Assembly: GCA_934141555.1 (NCBI GenBank)
Contig: CAKPCK010000007.1
Coordinates: 1-64,000, forward strand
Reading direction: 5' to 3'
Length of the DNA: 64,000 bases
Source of the DNA: an uncultured Clostridia bacterium
GTDB lineage: Bacteria > Bacillota > Clostridia > TANB77 > CAG-508
Shown here: positions 1 to 7,941 of the stretch, one piece after another
How the letters are laid out: each line of letters begins with the position of its first letter
Position numbering within the stretch: position 1 is the stretch's first letter
Notes under the pieces: model-generated
Seen by the model: only the letters and a program-made list of their open reading frames with translations
Databases searched by the model: none
What the model was told of the DNA's origin: nothing
Translations under genes and position numbers: made by a program

Positions 1-135
1 GGAACAACATATAGCAAATTAATAGCTGGATTAAAGAAAGCTAATGTAACAGTAAATAGAAAAATGTTATCAGAAATCGCTATAAATGATCCAAAAGCAT
101 TTACAGAAATTGCTACAATAGCAAAAAATGCTTAA
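1..135 (+). CDS. rplT: 50S ribosomal protein L20, C-terminal part
   Basis: Only the last 44 codons are in the window; the start lies upstream of base 1. The reading frame ends with a run typical of the L20 C-terminus (GLKKANVTVNRKMLSEIAIN, then DPKAF). L20 binds 23S rRNA early in large-subunit assembly and in Firmicutes is usually the last gene of infC-rpmI-rplT. A rho-independent terminator follows, which agrees with an operon end. The product call rests on the recognisable C-terminal motif. Confidence 0.9.
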   Translation, partial: GTTYSKLIAGLKKANVTVNRKMLSEIAINDPKAFTEIATIAKNA

Positions 136-147
136 TTAAGAAAAAGG

Positions 148-190
148 AAGGAGCTTTATCTTGAAATATTAGATATTAAGCGCCTTTTTT
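148..190 (+). terminator. rho-independent terminator after rplT
   Basis: AAGGAGCTT (148-156) pairs with AAGCGCCTT (178-186) with one A/G mismatch, and a T-run follows. It sits directly after the rplT stop. Confidence 0.6.
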
Positions 191-218
191 ATTTGAAATA
201 AATAATAAGGAGATACAT

Positions 219-812
219 ATGAACATAGGAGTAGATATAGACGGAGTTTTAACTGATTTAGAAAGAATGGCATTAGACTATGGAACGAAAATGTGTGTTG
301 AGGAAAATATTCCAATAAATTTAAATATTGAACGATATTGGGAGATTGATAAATATAACTGGACTAAAGAACAAGAAGAGTTATTTTGGAAAAAAAATCT
401 TGTTCCATATGTAGTAGAAAGTACACCAAGAAAATTTGCACCACAGATTTTACAAAAACTTCAAGAAGAGGGAAATAAGATATTTGTAATAACAGCAAGA
501 AATGAAAGTGGAATGCCATTAGAGTATGAAGGAAAAATGCAAGAATTTACTAAGAAATGGCTGACAGATAATAATATAAAATATGAAAAGATAATATTTA
601 CAAATGATCAAGATAAATTAGAAAATTGTATTGAAAATAATATTGATATTATGATTGAAGACAGTCCTGTAAATATAGAAAATATATCACAAAAAATAAA
701 AGTTATAAGATTTGATTGCCAATATAATAGAGAAATAAAAGGCGATAATATAATAACAGCATATAGTTGGTATCATATATATGATATAATAAGAAAGCTT
801 AATACAAAATAG
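219..812 (+). CDS. 5'-nucleotidase (NT5C-type) HAD-family protein
   Basis: A 197-aa soluble HAD-superfamily phosphatase resembling cytosolic 5'(3')-deoxyribonucleotidases, which dephosphorylate nucleoside monophosphates. The nucleophile motif is DIDGVLTD at residues 6-13 (Asp6 and Asp8). The Thr/Ser motif is ITARNES near residues 91-97, and the acidic metal-binding motif is IEDSP near 146-150. An AAGGAG SD lies about 7 bases before the ATG. It is a single-gene unit between the rplT terminator and a shared bidirectional terminator with spoVAE. The exact substrate cannot be told from sequence. Confidence 0.75.
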   Translation: MNIGVDIDGVLTDLERMALDYGTKMCVEENIPINLNIERYWEIDKYNWTKEQEELFWKKNLVPYVVESTPRKFAPQILQKLQEEGNKIFVITARNESGMPLEYEGKMQEFTKKWLTDNNIKYEKIIFTNDQDKLENCIENNIDIMIEDSPVNIENISQKIKVIRFDCQYNREIKGDNIITAYSWYHIYDIIRKLNTK

Positions 813-832
813 TATTAAGCTATTCTTTTTTT
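796..832. terminator. bidirectional terminator between NT5C-like gene and spoVAE
   Basis: A perfect 10-bp inverted repeat AGCTTAATAC / GTATTAAGCT (796-805 and 812-821) with a 6-base loop. T-rich sequence lies on the right and A-rich sequence on the left. It overlaps the stop codons of both convergent genes. Confidence 0.75.
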
Positions 833-1206
833 ATTTTAGGTTTAGATATTAAAGAAGCAATATATCCGAAAAATACAGCAGCTGCTATTCCACCAGCAGA
901 AGCAGTAACACCACCAGTGAAAGCGCCTATTAATCCATATTCTTTAACACCTTTAATAGCACCTTTTGCTAAATTATATCCAAAACCAGTAAGAGGAACA
1001 GTAGCACCTGCCCCTGCAAAATCAACTAAATATTGATAAATGCCAAGTCCACCTAAAATACATCCTATAGTTACAAATGCAACTAAAATACGAGCAGGTG
1101 TAAGTTTTGTTTTGTCAATTAGTATCTGACCAATAACGCAAATAATTCCACCTGTACAAAAACATCTTAATAATTGTAGCCAGTCCATGTTTTGTAACCA
1201 CTCCAT
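820..1206 (-). CDS. spoVAE: Stage V sporulation protein AE
   Basis: A 128-aa membrane protein of the SpoVAE family, part of the SpoVA channel. In this complex dipicolinic acid moves through the inner forespore membrane during sporulation and germination. The protein has about four hydrophobic segments and the family's glycine-rich stretch (FAGAGATVPLTGFGYNLAKG, near residues 63-82). It is the last gene of a minus-strand spoVAC-AD-AE operon, with 20 bases between it and spoVAD. This three-gene set is common in Clostridia, which often lack the extra spoVA genes of Bacillus. Confidence 0.93.
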   Translation of the reverse strand: MEWLQNMDWLQLLRCFCTGGIICVIGQILIDKTKLTPARILVAFVTIGCILGGLGIYQYLVDFAGAGATVPLTGFGYNLAKGAIKGVKEYGLIGAFTGGVTASAGGIAAAVFFGYIASLISKPKIKKE

Positions 1207-1226
1207 AAAAACACAATCCTTTCTTT

Positions 1227-2228
1227 TTATATTTCAATGCTAACAGCATGAGCAATTCCTGGAATAGATTCTCCTTGTTGAGAAGAAGTTGAATTTGTTA
1301 AAGCACCAGTAGCAATTAATAATAATCTTTTAATTTTTTGTTCTTTAAGTTGTTTGTAAAAATATCCTGAAAAAACACTTGCACAACATCCACAACCACT
1401 TCCGCCAGAATGTGTATCTTGTTTTTCTTTGTCAAAAATCATAACACCACAATCATTATAATTATTTTTTATATTATAACCTTTATCAGCAGATAGCTCT
1501 AATAAAATATCTTTTCCAATATGACCTAAATCACCAGTGATAATTGCATCATAATAATTTGGAGAACGGCCAGTATCATTAAAATGACATATTAATGTAT
1601 CTAATGCGGCTGGAGCCATTGCAGCTCCCATATTATTAGCATCTTTAATTCCCATATCAACTATTTTTCCGCTTGTAATATGTGTGATATAAGGACCATT
1701 TCCATTTTGAGATAATACAGCTGCACCAGCACCTGTAACAGTCCATTGAGATGTTGGTGGCCTTTGATTACCTAATTCAAGTGGAAATCTGAATTGTTTT
1801 TCAGCACTACAAAAATGACTTGAAGCAGCACAAATTACATTTTGGGCACAACTTTCAATAAAAACTGCACCAAGGCTTAAACCTTCAACAAATGTTGAAC
1901 ATGCACCAAAAATTCCTATAAATGGAATATTTAATTCTCTTAAGCCAAAACTAGAAGAAATACATTGGTTAAGTAAATCACCTGCAAAACAATATTCTAT
2001 ATCAGATGAAGCGATTCCAGATTTTGAAATTGCCATATTTACAGTTTCTTTTATAATTTTACTTTCAGATTTTTCCCAAGTTTTTTCTCCCCAAAATTCA
2101 TCTTCTAAACATTGATCAAAATATTGTGCTAAAGGGCCATTGGCCTCTTTAGGTCCAACGATTGAACCAACACTTATAATAGATGGTGGGGTGTCAAATT
2201 TTATAGTTTGTTTTCCTAATTTTTTCAT
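1227..2228 (-). CDS. spoVAD: Stage V sporulation protein AD
   Basis: A 333-aa SpoVAD protein with a thiolase-like fold. In Bacillus it binds dipicolinic acid at the outer face of the inner spore membrane. It begins with the family-typical QTIKFDTPPSIISVGSIVGP segment and has the conserved FGACSTFVEG region near residues 107-116. Cys-rich GCGCC lies near residue 278. Full length, with no frame breaks. It is the middle gene of the spoVA operon, with spoVAC 26 bases upstream. Confidence 0.95.
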   Translation of the reverse strand: MKKLGKQTIKFDTPPSIISVGSIVGPKEANGPLAQYFDQCLEDEFWGEKTWEKSESKIIKETVNMAISKSGIASSDIEYCFAGDLLNQCISSSFGLRELNIPFIGIFGACSTFVEGLSLGAVFIESCAQNVICAASSHFCSAEKQFRFPLELGNQRPPTSQWTVTGAGAAVLSQNGNGPYITHITSGKIVDMGIKDANNMGAAMAPAALDTLICHFNDTGRSPNYYDAIITGDLGHIGKDILLELSADKGYNIKNNYNDCGVMIFDKEKQDTHSGGSGCGCCASVFSGYFYKQLKEQKIKRLLLIATGALTNSTSSQQGESIPGIAHAVSIEI

Positions 2229-2254
2229 ATAAAATCAAATCCTTTCAATAAAAA

Positions 2255-2719
2255 TTAAACAAGAGTAATTGCTTGTGTATTGAAAATTAGATATACGATT
2301 CCTACAAGAATAGATGTAGAAATACCAAAAACTAATACTGGACCTGCAACAGTAAACATTTTTCCTCCAACACCCATAACATATCCTTCAGATTTATATT
2401 CCATTGCAGGTGAAACAATTGAATTTGCAAAACCAGTAATTGGAATTAAAGAACCAGCACCAGCAAATTTTCCTATTTTGTTAAAAATGTTTAATCCTGT
2501 CAAAAAAGCGCTAATTCCAATTAGTATAATTGAAACAATTGTGCCAGAAATTTCTTGCGAAAAACCTCGAGATTTACAGATATTTAATATAATTTGACCT
2601 ATTGAACAGATTAATCCTCCAACCCAAAAGGCATTAAAACAATTTTTTATGATTGGAGAGTTAGGGGATTTTTTGTTAACATAGTTTTGATATTCTTTTT
2701 TGGAATCTAATGGTTTCAT
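2255..2719 (-). CDS. spoVAC: Stage V sporulation protein AC
   Basis: A 154-aa integral membrane protein of the SpoVAC family. In Bacillus it is a mechanosensitive component of the SpoVA channel. It has about four hydrophobic segments and a GAGSLIPITGFANSIVSPAM motif near residues 88-107, homologous to the matching segment of SpoVAE. An AGGAGG SD lies close upstream of the ATG. It is the first gene of the operon and lies behind a sigma-G-like promoter. Confidence 0.94.
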   Translation of the reverse strand: MKPLDSKKEYQNYVNKKSPNSPIIKNCFNAFWVGGLICSIGQIILNICKSRGFSQEISGTIVSIILIGISAFLTGLNIFNKIGKFAGAGSLIPITGFANSIVSPAMEYKSEGYVMGVGGKMFTVAGPVLVFGISTSILVGIVYLIFNTQAITLV

Positions 2720-2758
2720 AAAATACCTCCTATAATGTGAGTAAAATAAATATATTTG

Positions 2759-2787
2759 TAGTATTTACAGAAAATGAAAAAATATTC
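2759..2787 (-). promoter_or_regulatory. Sigma-G-like promoter for spoVAC-AD-AE
   Basis: On the minus strand, GAATA (2783-2787) and AATACTA (2759-2765) are separated by 17 bases. This matches the forespore sigma-G pattern (GHATR, about 18 bases, CATNNTA) at all but one -10 position. It is the expected regulon for spoVA. The transcription start would fall about 35 bases before the ATG. Confidence 0.55.
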
Positions 2788-2796
2788 CAAGAAAAT

Positions 2797-2829
2797 ATAT
2801 TACAAATATATTACAAATATATTACAAAT
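2797..2829. repeat. Three tandem copies of an 11-bp unit
   Basis: ATATTACAAAT occurs three times in exact tandem between the divergent spoVA and pilus operons. It lies immediately upstream of the sigma-G-like -35 element and about 33 bases upstream of the pilus-operon -35 element. Confidence 0.8.
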
Positions 2830-2861
2830 AAGACAACTATATTACAGTTTATCGAAATATA

Positions 2862-2889
2862 TTGACTTTTATCGTAAAAAGATTAAAAT
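2862..2889 (+). promoter_or_regulatory. Putative sigma-A promoter of the T4P operon
   Basis: TTGACT (2862-2867), a 16-base spacer, then TAAAAT (2884-2889). A start near 2896 would leave a 25-base leader containing the AAGGAGG SD. This favours the ATG at 2921 over upstream in-frame starts. Confidence 0.5.
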
Positions 2890-2920
2890 AAATATAAGTG
2901 TAGGTATGAAGGAGGAAGTA

Positions 2921-4549
2921 ATGGCTAGTTGTTTAGGTTTATACATTGAGAATAATTTAATAAAATATGCCAGAGTAACAAAAGAAAAAGACAACTATAA
3001 AATAGATTCTTTTGGAATTAAATTTTATTCTAATATAGATGATGCAATAGAACAAATTGTGCAAGAAACTAATAGTTTAAAAATACCAATAAGTGTTAAT
3101 TTAGTTAATGAAAATTATCAATATTTTAGTATGTTTGCTCAACTTAATAAAAATGATCTTGATAAAGCTATAAGAATGGAATTTGAGTCTTACTGCACAG
3201 AAAAAGGATATAATGCAAATCTAATGGAAACTAGATATGCATGTGTAGATGATACAGATACTACGGAAAGAATAAGAGTAATAAATATTAGTGAAAGTTT
3301 AACAGAATTAAATAAAATTAATGAAAATTTAGGAGATAAAAAGTTAGAATCAATTTTGCCACTTCCTATGGTATTACCTAATATTGTTGAATTAAATGGA
3401 AAAGAAAATGTAATAATTGTTAATTTAGAACAAAATACAACAATAACAACAATACATGGTAAATATATTTTCGATATTCAAACAATGGAAGAGGGAAGTG
3501 CCACAATATTAGAAAATATATCAAAAAAAGAAAATTCACTTGCTAAATCATATGAAATGTTGAAAAATACTACAATATATACAAGTAATTTAGAAACACA
3601 AGATTTAGAAGAAAACAATGAACAGATGAAATACTTGGAAGATATACTACCAAGTTTATATTCAATTATTTCAAAAGTACAAGAAATTGCTAGCCAAAGT
3701 GTGGAAAGGATTGAAAAGATATATCTTACTGGAACATTAGCTAATATAAATAATATAGATTTATATTTCCAAGAATATTTTGGTGAAAATACAAGATGTG
3801 AAATATTAAAACCATCAATTATAAAAAACAATTATAAAGATGAAAATATTAAAGAATATATAGAAGTTAATTCTGCTATTTCATTAGCTCTTCAAGGATT
3901 AGGTAAAGGAATAAAAGGAATAAATTTCAAAAAAGATATTTTCAAAATGGATTTGAAAGATATATTTAGTTCAAAAACTTTAAAATTACCAAAAAAATCA
4001 AAAAAAGATAAAAAAGAGTTTTATAGTTTTAGTGGAAAAATGACTAAAGATGAAACGTGGCTTGTGAGACTTTCAATGGCAAGTATTATTTTTATAATAT
4101 CATATGTTATATTTTCTCAAGTTTTAGTTAAACAAATAAAACAAAAACAAGAAGAGGTAACAAGTGTAACGTCATCGATAAAAAGTGAAATTAATAAAAT
4201 AGTTGCTGATACTGCAACATTAAATGGTAAAGCAACAAAATATTCAACATTAATAGATCAATTAAATGAAATAAATCAAAAAATAAGTGCAGTTGCAGAA
4301 AATAAGTACTTGATACCAAATTTATTGGCACAAATAGCAAGGTCTATTGATAATACTGTTCAAATAACATCAATTTCAAATCCATATGATAAACATATAG
4401 TAATAGAAGCACAATCTAATGAATATCCAGGTTTAGGATATTTTAAAACAAAATTAGACAAGAGTAATATATTACAGAATGTTGTAGCAGGAGGAGGAAT
4501 AAAACAAGGAGATGTAATTACAGTAACGATAGAAGGTGATTTACCATGA
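2921..4549 (+). CDS. PilM-PilN fusion, T4P inner-membrane platform
   Basis: A 542-aa protein. Residues 1 to about 340 form an actin-like PilM domain (opening MASCLGLYIENNLIKYARV). A membrane span follows near residues 380-403, and then a periplasmic-type PilN region with a coiled coil (410-470) and a ferredoxin-like end. In T4P systems PilM is cytoplasmic and docks on the N-terminus of PilN, so a fusion makes a permanent one-to-one pair. The start was chosen for the AAGGAGG SD six bases before ATG 2921. The frame is open further upstream to 2774 but has no SD there and would precede the promoter. It overlaps the next gene by ATGA. Confidence 0.8.
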   Translation: MASCLGLYIENNLIKYARVTKEKDNYKIDSFGIKFYSNIDDAIEQIVQETNSLKIPISVNLVNENYQYFSMFAQLNKNDLDKAIRMEFESYCTEKGYNANLMETRYACVDDTDTTERIRVINISESLTELNKINENLGDKKLESILPLPMVLPNIVELNGKENVIIVNLEQNTTITTIHGKYIFDIQTMEEGSATILENISKKENSLAKSYEMLKNTTIYTSNLETQDLEENNEQMKYLEDILPSLYSIISKVQEIASQSVERIEKIYLTGTLANINNIDLYFQEYFGENTRCEILKPSIIKNNYKDENIKEYIEVNSAISLALQGLGKGIKGINFKKDIFKMDLKDIFSSKTLKLPKKSKKDKKEFYSFSGKMTKDETWLVRLSMASIIFIISYVIFSQVLVKQIKQKQEEVTSVTSSIKSEINKIVADTATLNGKATKYSTLIDQLNEINQKISAVAENKYLIPNLLAQIARSIDNTVQITSISNPYDKHIVIEAQSNEYPGLGYFKTKLDKSNILQNVVAGGGIKQGDVITVTIEGDLP

Positions 4550-5265
4550 GAAAAATATTAATATATATAGTTTCAATAGCTTTAGTAGTCGTAGCAGTAC
4601 TAATGGTATGTAAAGGAGTGAGCTTGGGAGGAATACAAGTAAATAGTTATTCAGCCATATCAGAAGAAAACAAAAAATTAAATAATTTAATATCTGAGGC
4701 TAACAATCAAAAAGAAAGTGTTTATAATAAACGAAAAGAAGGATTAAATTCAGCTTATAAATTATTAGAGTCAAACAAAGAAAGCTATCAACAATTATTA
4801 GAAATAGGTGTTGACTCAAATGGAGTTCCATTAAGTAAAATTCAAGAATATGAAATAGAAAAAATATGGATAGATATAGGAAATTATGCCAAAAAAGAAG
4901 GCGTTGATACTAAAATGGATATTACTGTAAATAATTCTGTATCTGGTACATATGACTTGAATTTTACAGTTGTTGGAACTTATAGCAGTATAGAAGATTT
5001 TTTACGAGATCTACAGGGAGATAATACTCTTATATTTAAAATTGAAAATTTTAAATTAGTAGCTGGAGGAGAAAATAATTCAGCTGATGCAGATAATTCT
5101 GAAAGTTTAACTGCAACATTTGTATGTAAAGATATAAAACTTAATATTGTAGAAAATACATCAACTGATGATAGCAATACAGATGGAAGTTCACAAACAA
5201 CTACTCAATCAACAACTCAGGCAACAACATCATCAACTACTCAAAGTACAACACAAACAAACTAA
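4546..5265 (+). CDS. PilO-like T4P assembly protein
   Basis: A 239-aa protein with one N-terminal membrane span (residues about 4-22), a coiled-coil stretch (about 40-90) and a ferredoxin-like domain (about 110-200). It ends in a Ser/Thr/Gln-rich tail (210-239). Position, topology and translational coupling to the PilM-PilN fusion (4-base overlap) identify it as PilO-like, the partner of PilN in the alignment complex. The low-complexity tail is unusual and could be an extracytoplasmic linker. Sequence similarity to PilO itself is weak by eye. Confidence 0.65.
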   Translation: MRKILIYIVSIALVVVAVLMVCKGVSLGGIQVNSYSAISEENKKLNNLISEANNQKESVYNKRKEGLNSAYKLLESNKESYQQLLEIGVDSNGVPLSKIQEYEIEKIWIDIGNYAKKEGVDTKMDITVNNSVSGTYDLNFTVVGTYSSIEDFLRDLQGDNTLIFKIENFKLVAGGENNSADADNSESLTATFVCKDIKLNIVENTSTDDSNTDGSSQTTTQSTTQATTSSTTQSTTQTN

Positions 5266-5296
5266 AATTAAATAATATTAGAAAGGAAGGATTATT

Positions 5297-5707
5297 ATGA
5301 ATTGGATTAAAGAATTAATAATTTCATTATTAGTTTGTTTATTGGTTCTAATTGGACTAAGTTTCTTATTTTATAATTTTATTCCAAATAATAAAGTTAT
5401 ACCAGAAAAAATAGAATATAAAGCTAGTGATGAAATAAAAAAAGAACTTAATTCCGAAGTTGATAATAGTTCTGATAAGATTATTAAAACATATGAAATA
5501 ACAGCAAGTGATTTGGAACAATATCAAAAGAATAATGAATATAATCCTGGCAAAAAAAATCCATTTGCACCAATATCACAAGAAAGTACTGAAGATAATA
5601 CAACAGATTCAGATGGAACAAATTCAAGTGGAAGTTCTAATGGAGGTAGTTCAAATAATACAAGCAATAATGGTGGTTCATTATTTGAGCCAGCTGGTAC
5701 AAAATAG
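5297..5707 (+). CDS. PilP-like small membrane-anchored protein
   Basis: A 136-aa protein with an N-terminal membrane segment (residues about 8-28), a hydrophilic stretch, the short motif KKNPFAP near residues 86-92 and a Ser/Asn/Gly-rich C-terminus. PilP proteins carry a comparable (R/K)xPF motif and work beside PilO. Since the organism should have no outer membrane, a secretin partner is not expected. The PilP assignment is an inference from position and the short motif. A good SD (AAGGAAGG) precedes the ATG. Confidence 0.45.
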   Translation: MNWIKELIISLLVCLLVLIGLSFLFYNFIPNNKVIPEKIEYKASDEIKKELNSEVDNSSDKIIKTYEITASDLEQYQKNNEYNPGKKNPFAPISQESTEDNTTDSDGTNSSGSSNGGSSNNTSNNGGSLFEPAGTK

Positions 5708-5760
5708 TTATTAAAATTTTAATATAAATCTTTGGACGAAAGAGAAAGGAGGGGGAGTTT

Positions 5761-6402
5761 TTGAAGAAAACAATTGGTATTTCAGCAACAAAAGTGCTTT
5801 TGATAATTGTTGCTATTCTTATAGTAGTATTACTTGTTCCTCAACTTTATAGAAAAATAAACAATAATAGTTCAGAAAACAATAAAAATTTATCAGAAAA
5901 TTCTAAAAGAGAAGATGAAATAATACAAAATATTAGAAGTGCATTTGATACTATTAGAGAAAAATTTATAATTAATGAGGCTACTATTGAAGGATACCAA
6001 CCAGTAGAAACACATACAAATGATGAAGGTGTTGAAACAGGAACAGCTTTTGATTTAAAAAATATGATAATTTCTAGTTTAGGAGAAAATACAGTAGATG
6101 AATCAAAAGATAACGTGATAGATCATTTTAGTTTAGATATGTTTATAAAAGATGAAGGACAAGTTGTTGAACTTAGTGATGGATATCATGTATATTTAAG
6201 TAATGGAGAAGAGGAAAATGAAAAATTTATAACAATTGTTTATAAAGATTCAGTATTTGAGCATGGAATGGCACATTATGATACTGAAAATAATTTAGTT
6301 ATAGATAAAACCAATGATACTTATCCAGTACTTGTGGCTCAAATAAGATTGTCAAATGATGATGTTGCATATTATTTAGAGCCAGTAAAAAGTGTAAAAT
6401 AA
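5761..6402 (+). CDS. Pilin-like membrane-anchored protein, T4P operon
   Basis: A 213-aa protein that starts with TTG, preceded by a strong AAAGGAGGGGG SD. The first 10 residues contain a glycine, followed by a hydrophobic helix (about 10-30) as in type IV prepilins. However, the segment after the glycine (ISATKVLLIIVAILIVVLL) is atypical, with Lys where Glu5 is expected. The remainder is a hydrophilic globular domain of unknown fold. It lies just before the major pilin candidate, which suggests a minor pilin or pseudopilin. Function is inferred from context only. Confidence 0.45.
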   Translation: MKKTIGISATKVLLIIVAILIVVLLVPQLYRKINNNSSENNKNLSENSKREDEIIQNIRSAFDTIREKFIINEATIEGYQPVETHTNDEGVETGTAFDLKNMIISSLGENTVDESKDNVIDHFSLDMFIKDEGQVVELSDGYHVYLSNGEEENEKFITIVYKDSVFEHGMAHYDTENNLVIDKTNDTYPVLVAQIRLSNDDVAYYLEPVKSVK

Positions 6403-6433
6403 AATTTTTAAAAATTGAAAGGAAGAAAAAATT

Positions 6434-7003
6434 ATGAAAAAGAATCAAAATGGTGTAACACTTATTGCATTAGCTGTTACAATTATAGTAATGTTAATAT
6501 TAGCAGGAGTAACAATGGCTACTCTAACAGGAGATACAGGAATAATAACACAATCAAGAAGAACTGCAGCAGCAAGTACAGAAGGAACTGTAAAAGAAAA
6601 TATGAGTGCAGCTTTTACATCTGTATCAATGGAAGTACAAACAGAAAGAGCAGTAAGTGCAGCATATAGTGCAGAAGATCATATTAGTGAATATTTGCAA
6701 ATAGCAGCAGACCAAATCGGAAAAGATGTAGTAATTGATACTGCAACAACTCTTACAGAAGGAAAATCAATAAGTGATTTAGCTTCTAATAAAGGAAAAT
6801 ATACTGTATATGTAGTAAAAAAAGATAGTAAAAGTTATATTTATATAGATTATATTGATAATACATTTTGTTTAACAGCTAATACAACTTCAGCAACAAA
6901 AACAAAAGCAACAAACAAAAATGAATATCCAATGTTAAGAGCAAAAATCTTATTTGAAACAAACTCAGTATCATTAGATGGGCCTTATACAAATGCTATA
7001 TAG
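6434..7003 (+). CDS. Type IV pilin-like protein, major pilin candidate
   Basis: A 189-aa protein with a class III-like prepilin leader, MKKNQNG, then a hydrophobic helix beginning VTLIALAVTIIVMLILAG. Cleavage after the glycine would put Ala at position 5 instead of the canonical Glu. This 'TLIALxVTIIVxLILAGV' type of pilin N-terminus is widespread in uncultured Clostridia. The rest (residues 40-189) is a soluble Ala/Thr/Ser-rich domain. A perfect 11-bp hairpin follows and could protect the upstream mRNA. That fits a highly expressed pilin, though expression is not shown. Confidence 0.7.
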   Translation: MKKNQNGVTLIALAVTIIVMLILAGVTMATLTGDTGIITQSRRTAAASTEGTVKENMSAAFTSVSMEVQTERAVSAAYSAEDHISEYLQIAADQIGKDVVIDTATTLTEGKSISDLASNKGKYTVYVVKKDSKSYIYIDYIDNTFCLTANTTSATKTKATNKNEYPMLRAKILFETNSVSLDGPYTNAI

Positions 7004-7025
7004 TAATGGAAAATAATTAAAACAT

Positions 7026-7051
7026 CAGGCATATACATTTGTATATGCCTG
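7026..7051 (+). other. Stable intercistronic hairpin after the pilin gene
   Basis: A perfect 11-bp stem, CAGGCATATAC / GTATATGCCTG, with an ATTT loop. No T-run follows, so it looks more like an mRNA-stabilising or partial-termination structure than a full terminator. Confidence 0.6.
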
Positions 7052-7090
7052 AACTAATATAATGAGAAATACAATAGAAAAATAGCAGAG

Positions 7091-7128
7091 AGGAGAAAGT
7101 TAGTTTTTAACTAACCAAAAGAGAAATG
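7091..7128 (+). promoter_or_regulatory. SD separated from the pilD start by a hairpin
   Basis: AGGAGAAA (7091-7098) is followed by the hairpin GTTAGTT-TTT-AACTAAC (7099-7115), and the ATG is at 7126. The linear distance from SD to start is about 30 bases. Folding out the 17-base hairpin leaves about 13. Confidence 0.45.
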
Positions 7129-7926
7129 AACATATTTTTATATGCAATAATTTTTATATGTGGTACAATGTTTGGAAGTTTTTATACATTAGCAGTATAT
7201 AGAATTCCAAAAAATATTGATATAGTAAAAAAACATTCATATTGTCCAAATTGTAATCACAAATTAGGATTTTTTGATTTACTACCAATATTAAGTTATA
7301 TATTCCTAGGAGGTAAATGTAGATATTGTAAACAAAAAATAAGGCCTAGATATTTGATTTTAGAAGTATTAAGTGGAATTGCATTTGTATTATTGGCTTT
7401 AGTATTGAAAGTAAATGTTTATACAATAACATTTAAATCTATAATACCTTTTATATTTATGGTATTATATTTTACTGCAATTGTTTTAATATCAGCAATA
7501 GATAAGGAATATAGAAATATTAATAAAAAAGTTCTTGCATATGGAATAATTATATCTCTTTTATATATGATATATCTATATGTAATAGAACCAATTAGTA
7601 TATATAGATATGCCATATATTTGGCAATATATATAATTTTATTAATTATAAATACATTTATATTAAGAAGATTTGCAAAAGATGAATATTTAATTGACTT
7701 ATTAATGTATTTTATGATAATGATGATGTTTATGGAAGGATTGATTTCACTTATAACATTAATCATATTTGGTTTTGAAATATTGTTATATATTTTTCTA
7801 AAAAATAAGAAAAAGGCTAGAAATGGTAATGTACCAATTAAAATTGAACAAATTCCATTTGGATATTTTTTAGGTGTTAGTAATATAATTACAATATTGG
7901 TTATGTGTATATTAAATTTAATTTGA
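7126..7926 (+). CDS. Prepilin peptidase, PilD/GspO-like with divergent catalytic region
   Basis: A 266-aa polytopic membrane protein. The N-terminal part has the zinc-binding cysteines of the prepilin N-methyltransferase domain (CPNC at 40-43, CRYC at 65-68) and the GSFYTLAVYRIP motif. The A24 peptidase part keeps one Asp in AIDKEYRNI (near 126). The second catalytic motif, normally GxGD, reads FAKDEYLID: both glycines are lost, though an aspartate is present. The C-terminal IPFGYFLG matches the usual IPFGPF end. It processes prepilins in this operon by inference; the unlinked A24 peptidase at 40285 may supply full protease activity. Confidence 0.75.
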   Translation: MNIFLYAIIFICGTMFGSFYTLAVYRIPKNIDIVKKHSYCPNCNHKLGFFDLLPILSYIFLGGKCRYCKQKIRPRYLILEVLSGIAFVLLALVLKVNVYTITFKSIIPFIFMVLYFTAIVLISAIDKEYRNINKKVLAYGIIISLLYMIYLYVIEPISIYRYAIYLAIYIILLIINTFILRRFAKDEYLIDLLMYFMIMMMFMEGLISLITLIIFGFEILLYIFLKNKKKARNGNVPIKIEQIPFGYFLGVSNIITILVMCILNLI

Positions 7927-7941
7927 GTTTAGGAGGAAATA

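Noticed and set aside
2797..2829. Possible CRISPR-like array
   Set aside because: Repeats are directly tandem, only 11 bp, with no spacers and no cas genes.
2774..2920. N-terminal extension of the PilM-PilN fusion
   Set aside because: The extra 49 residues are encoded by the repeat and promoter region and have no SD; the consensus SD is before ATG 2921.
6415..6669. Alternative frame over the pilin gene
   Set aside because: It runs Asn/Cys/Ser-rich without a recognisable domain and overlaps the clear pilin frame.
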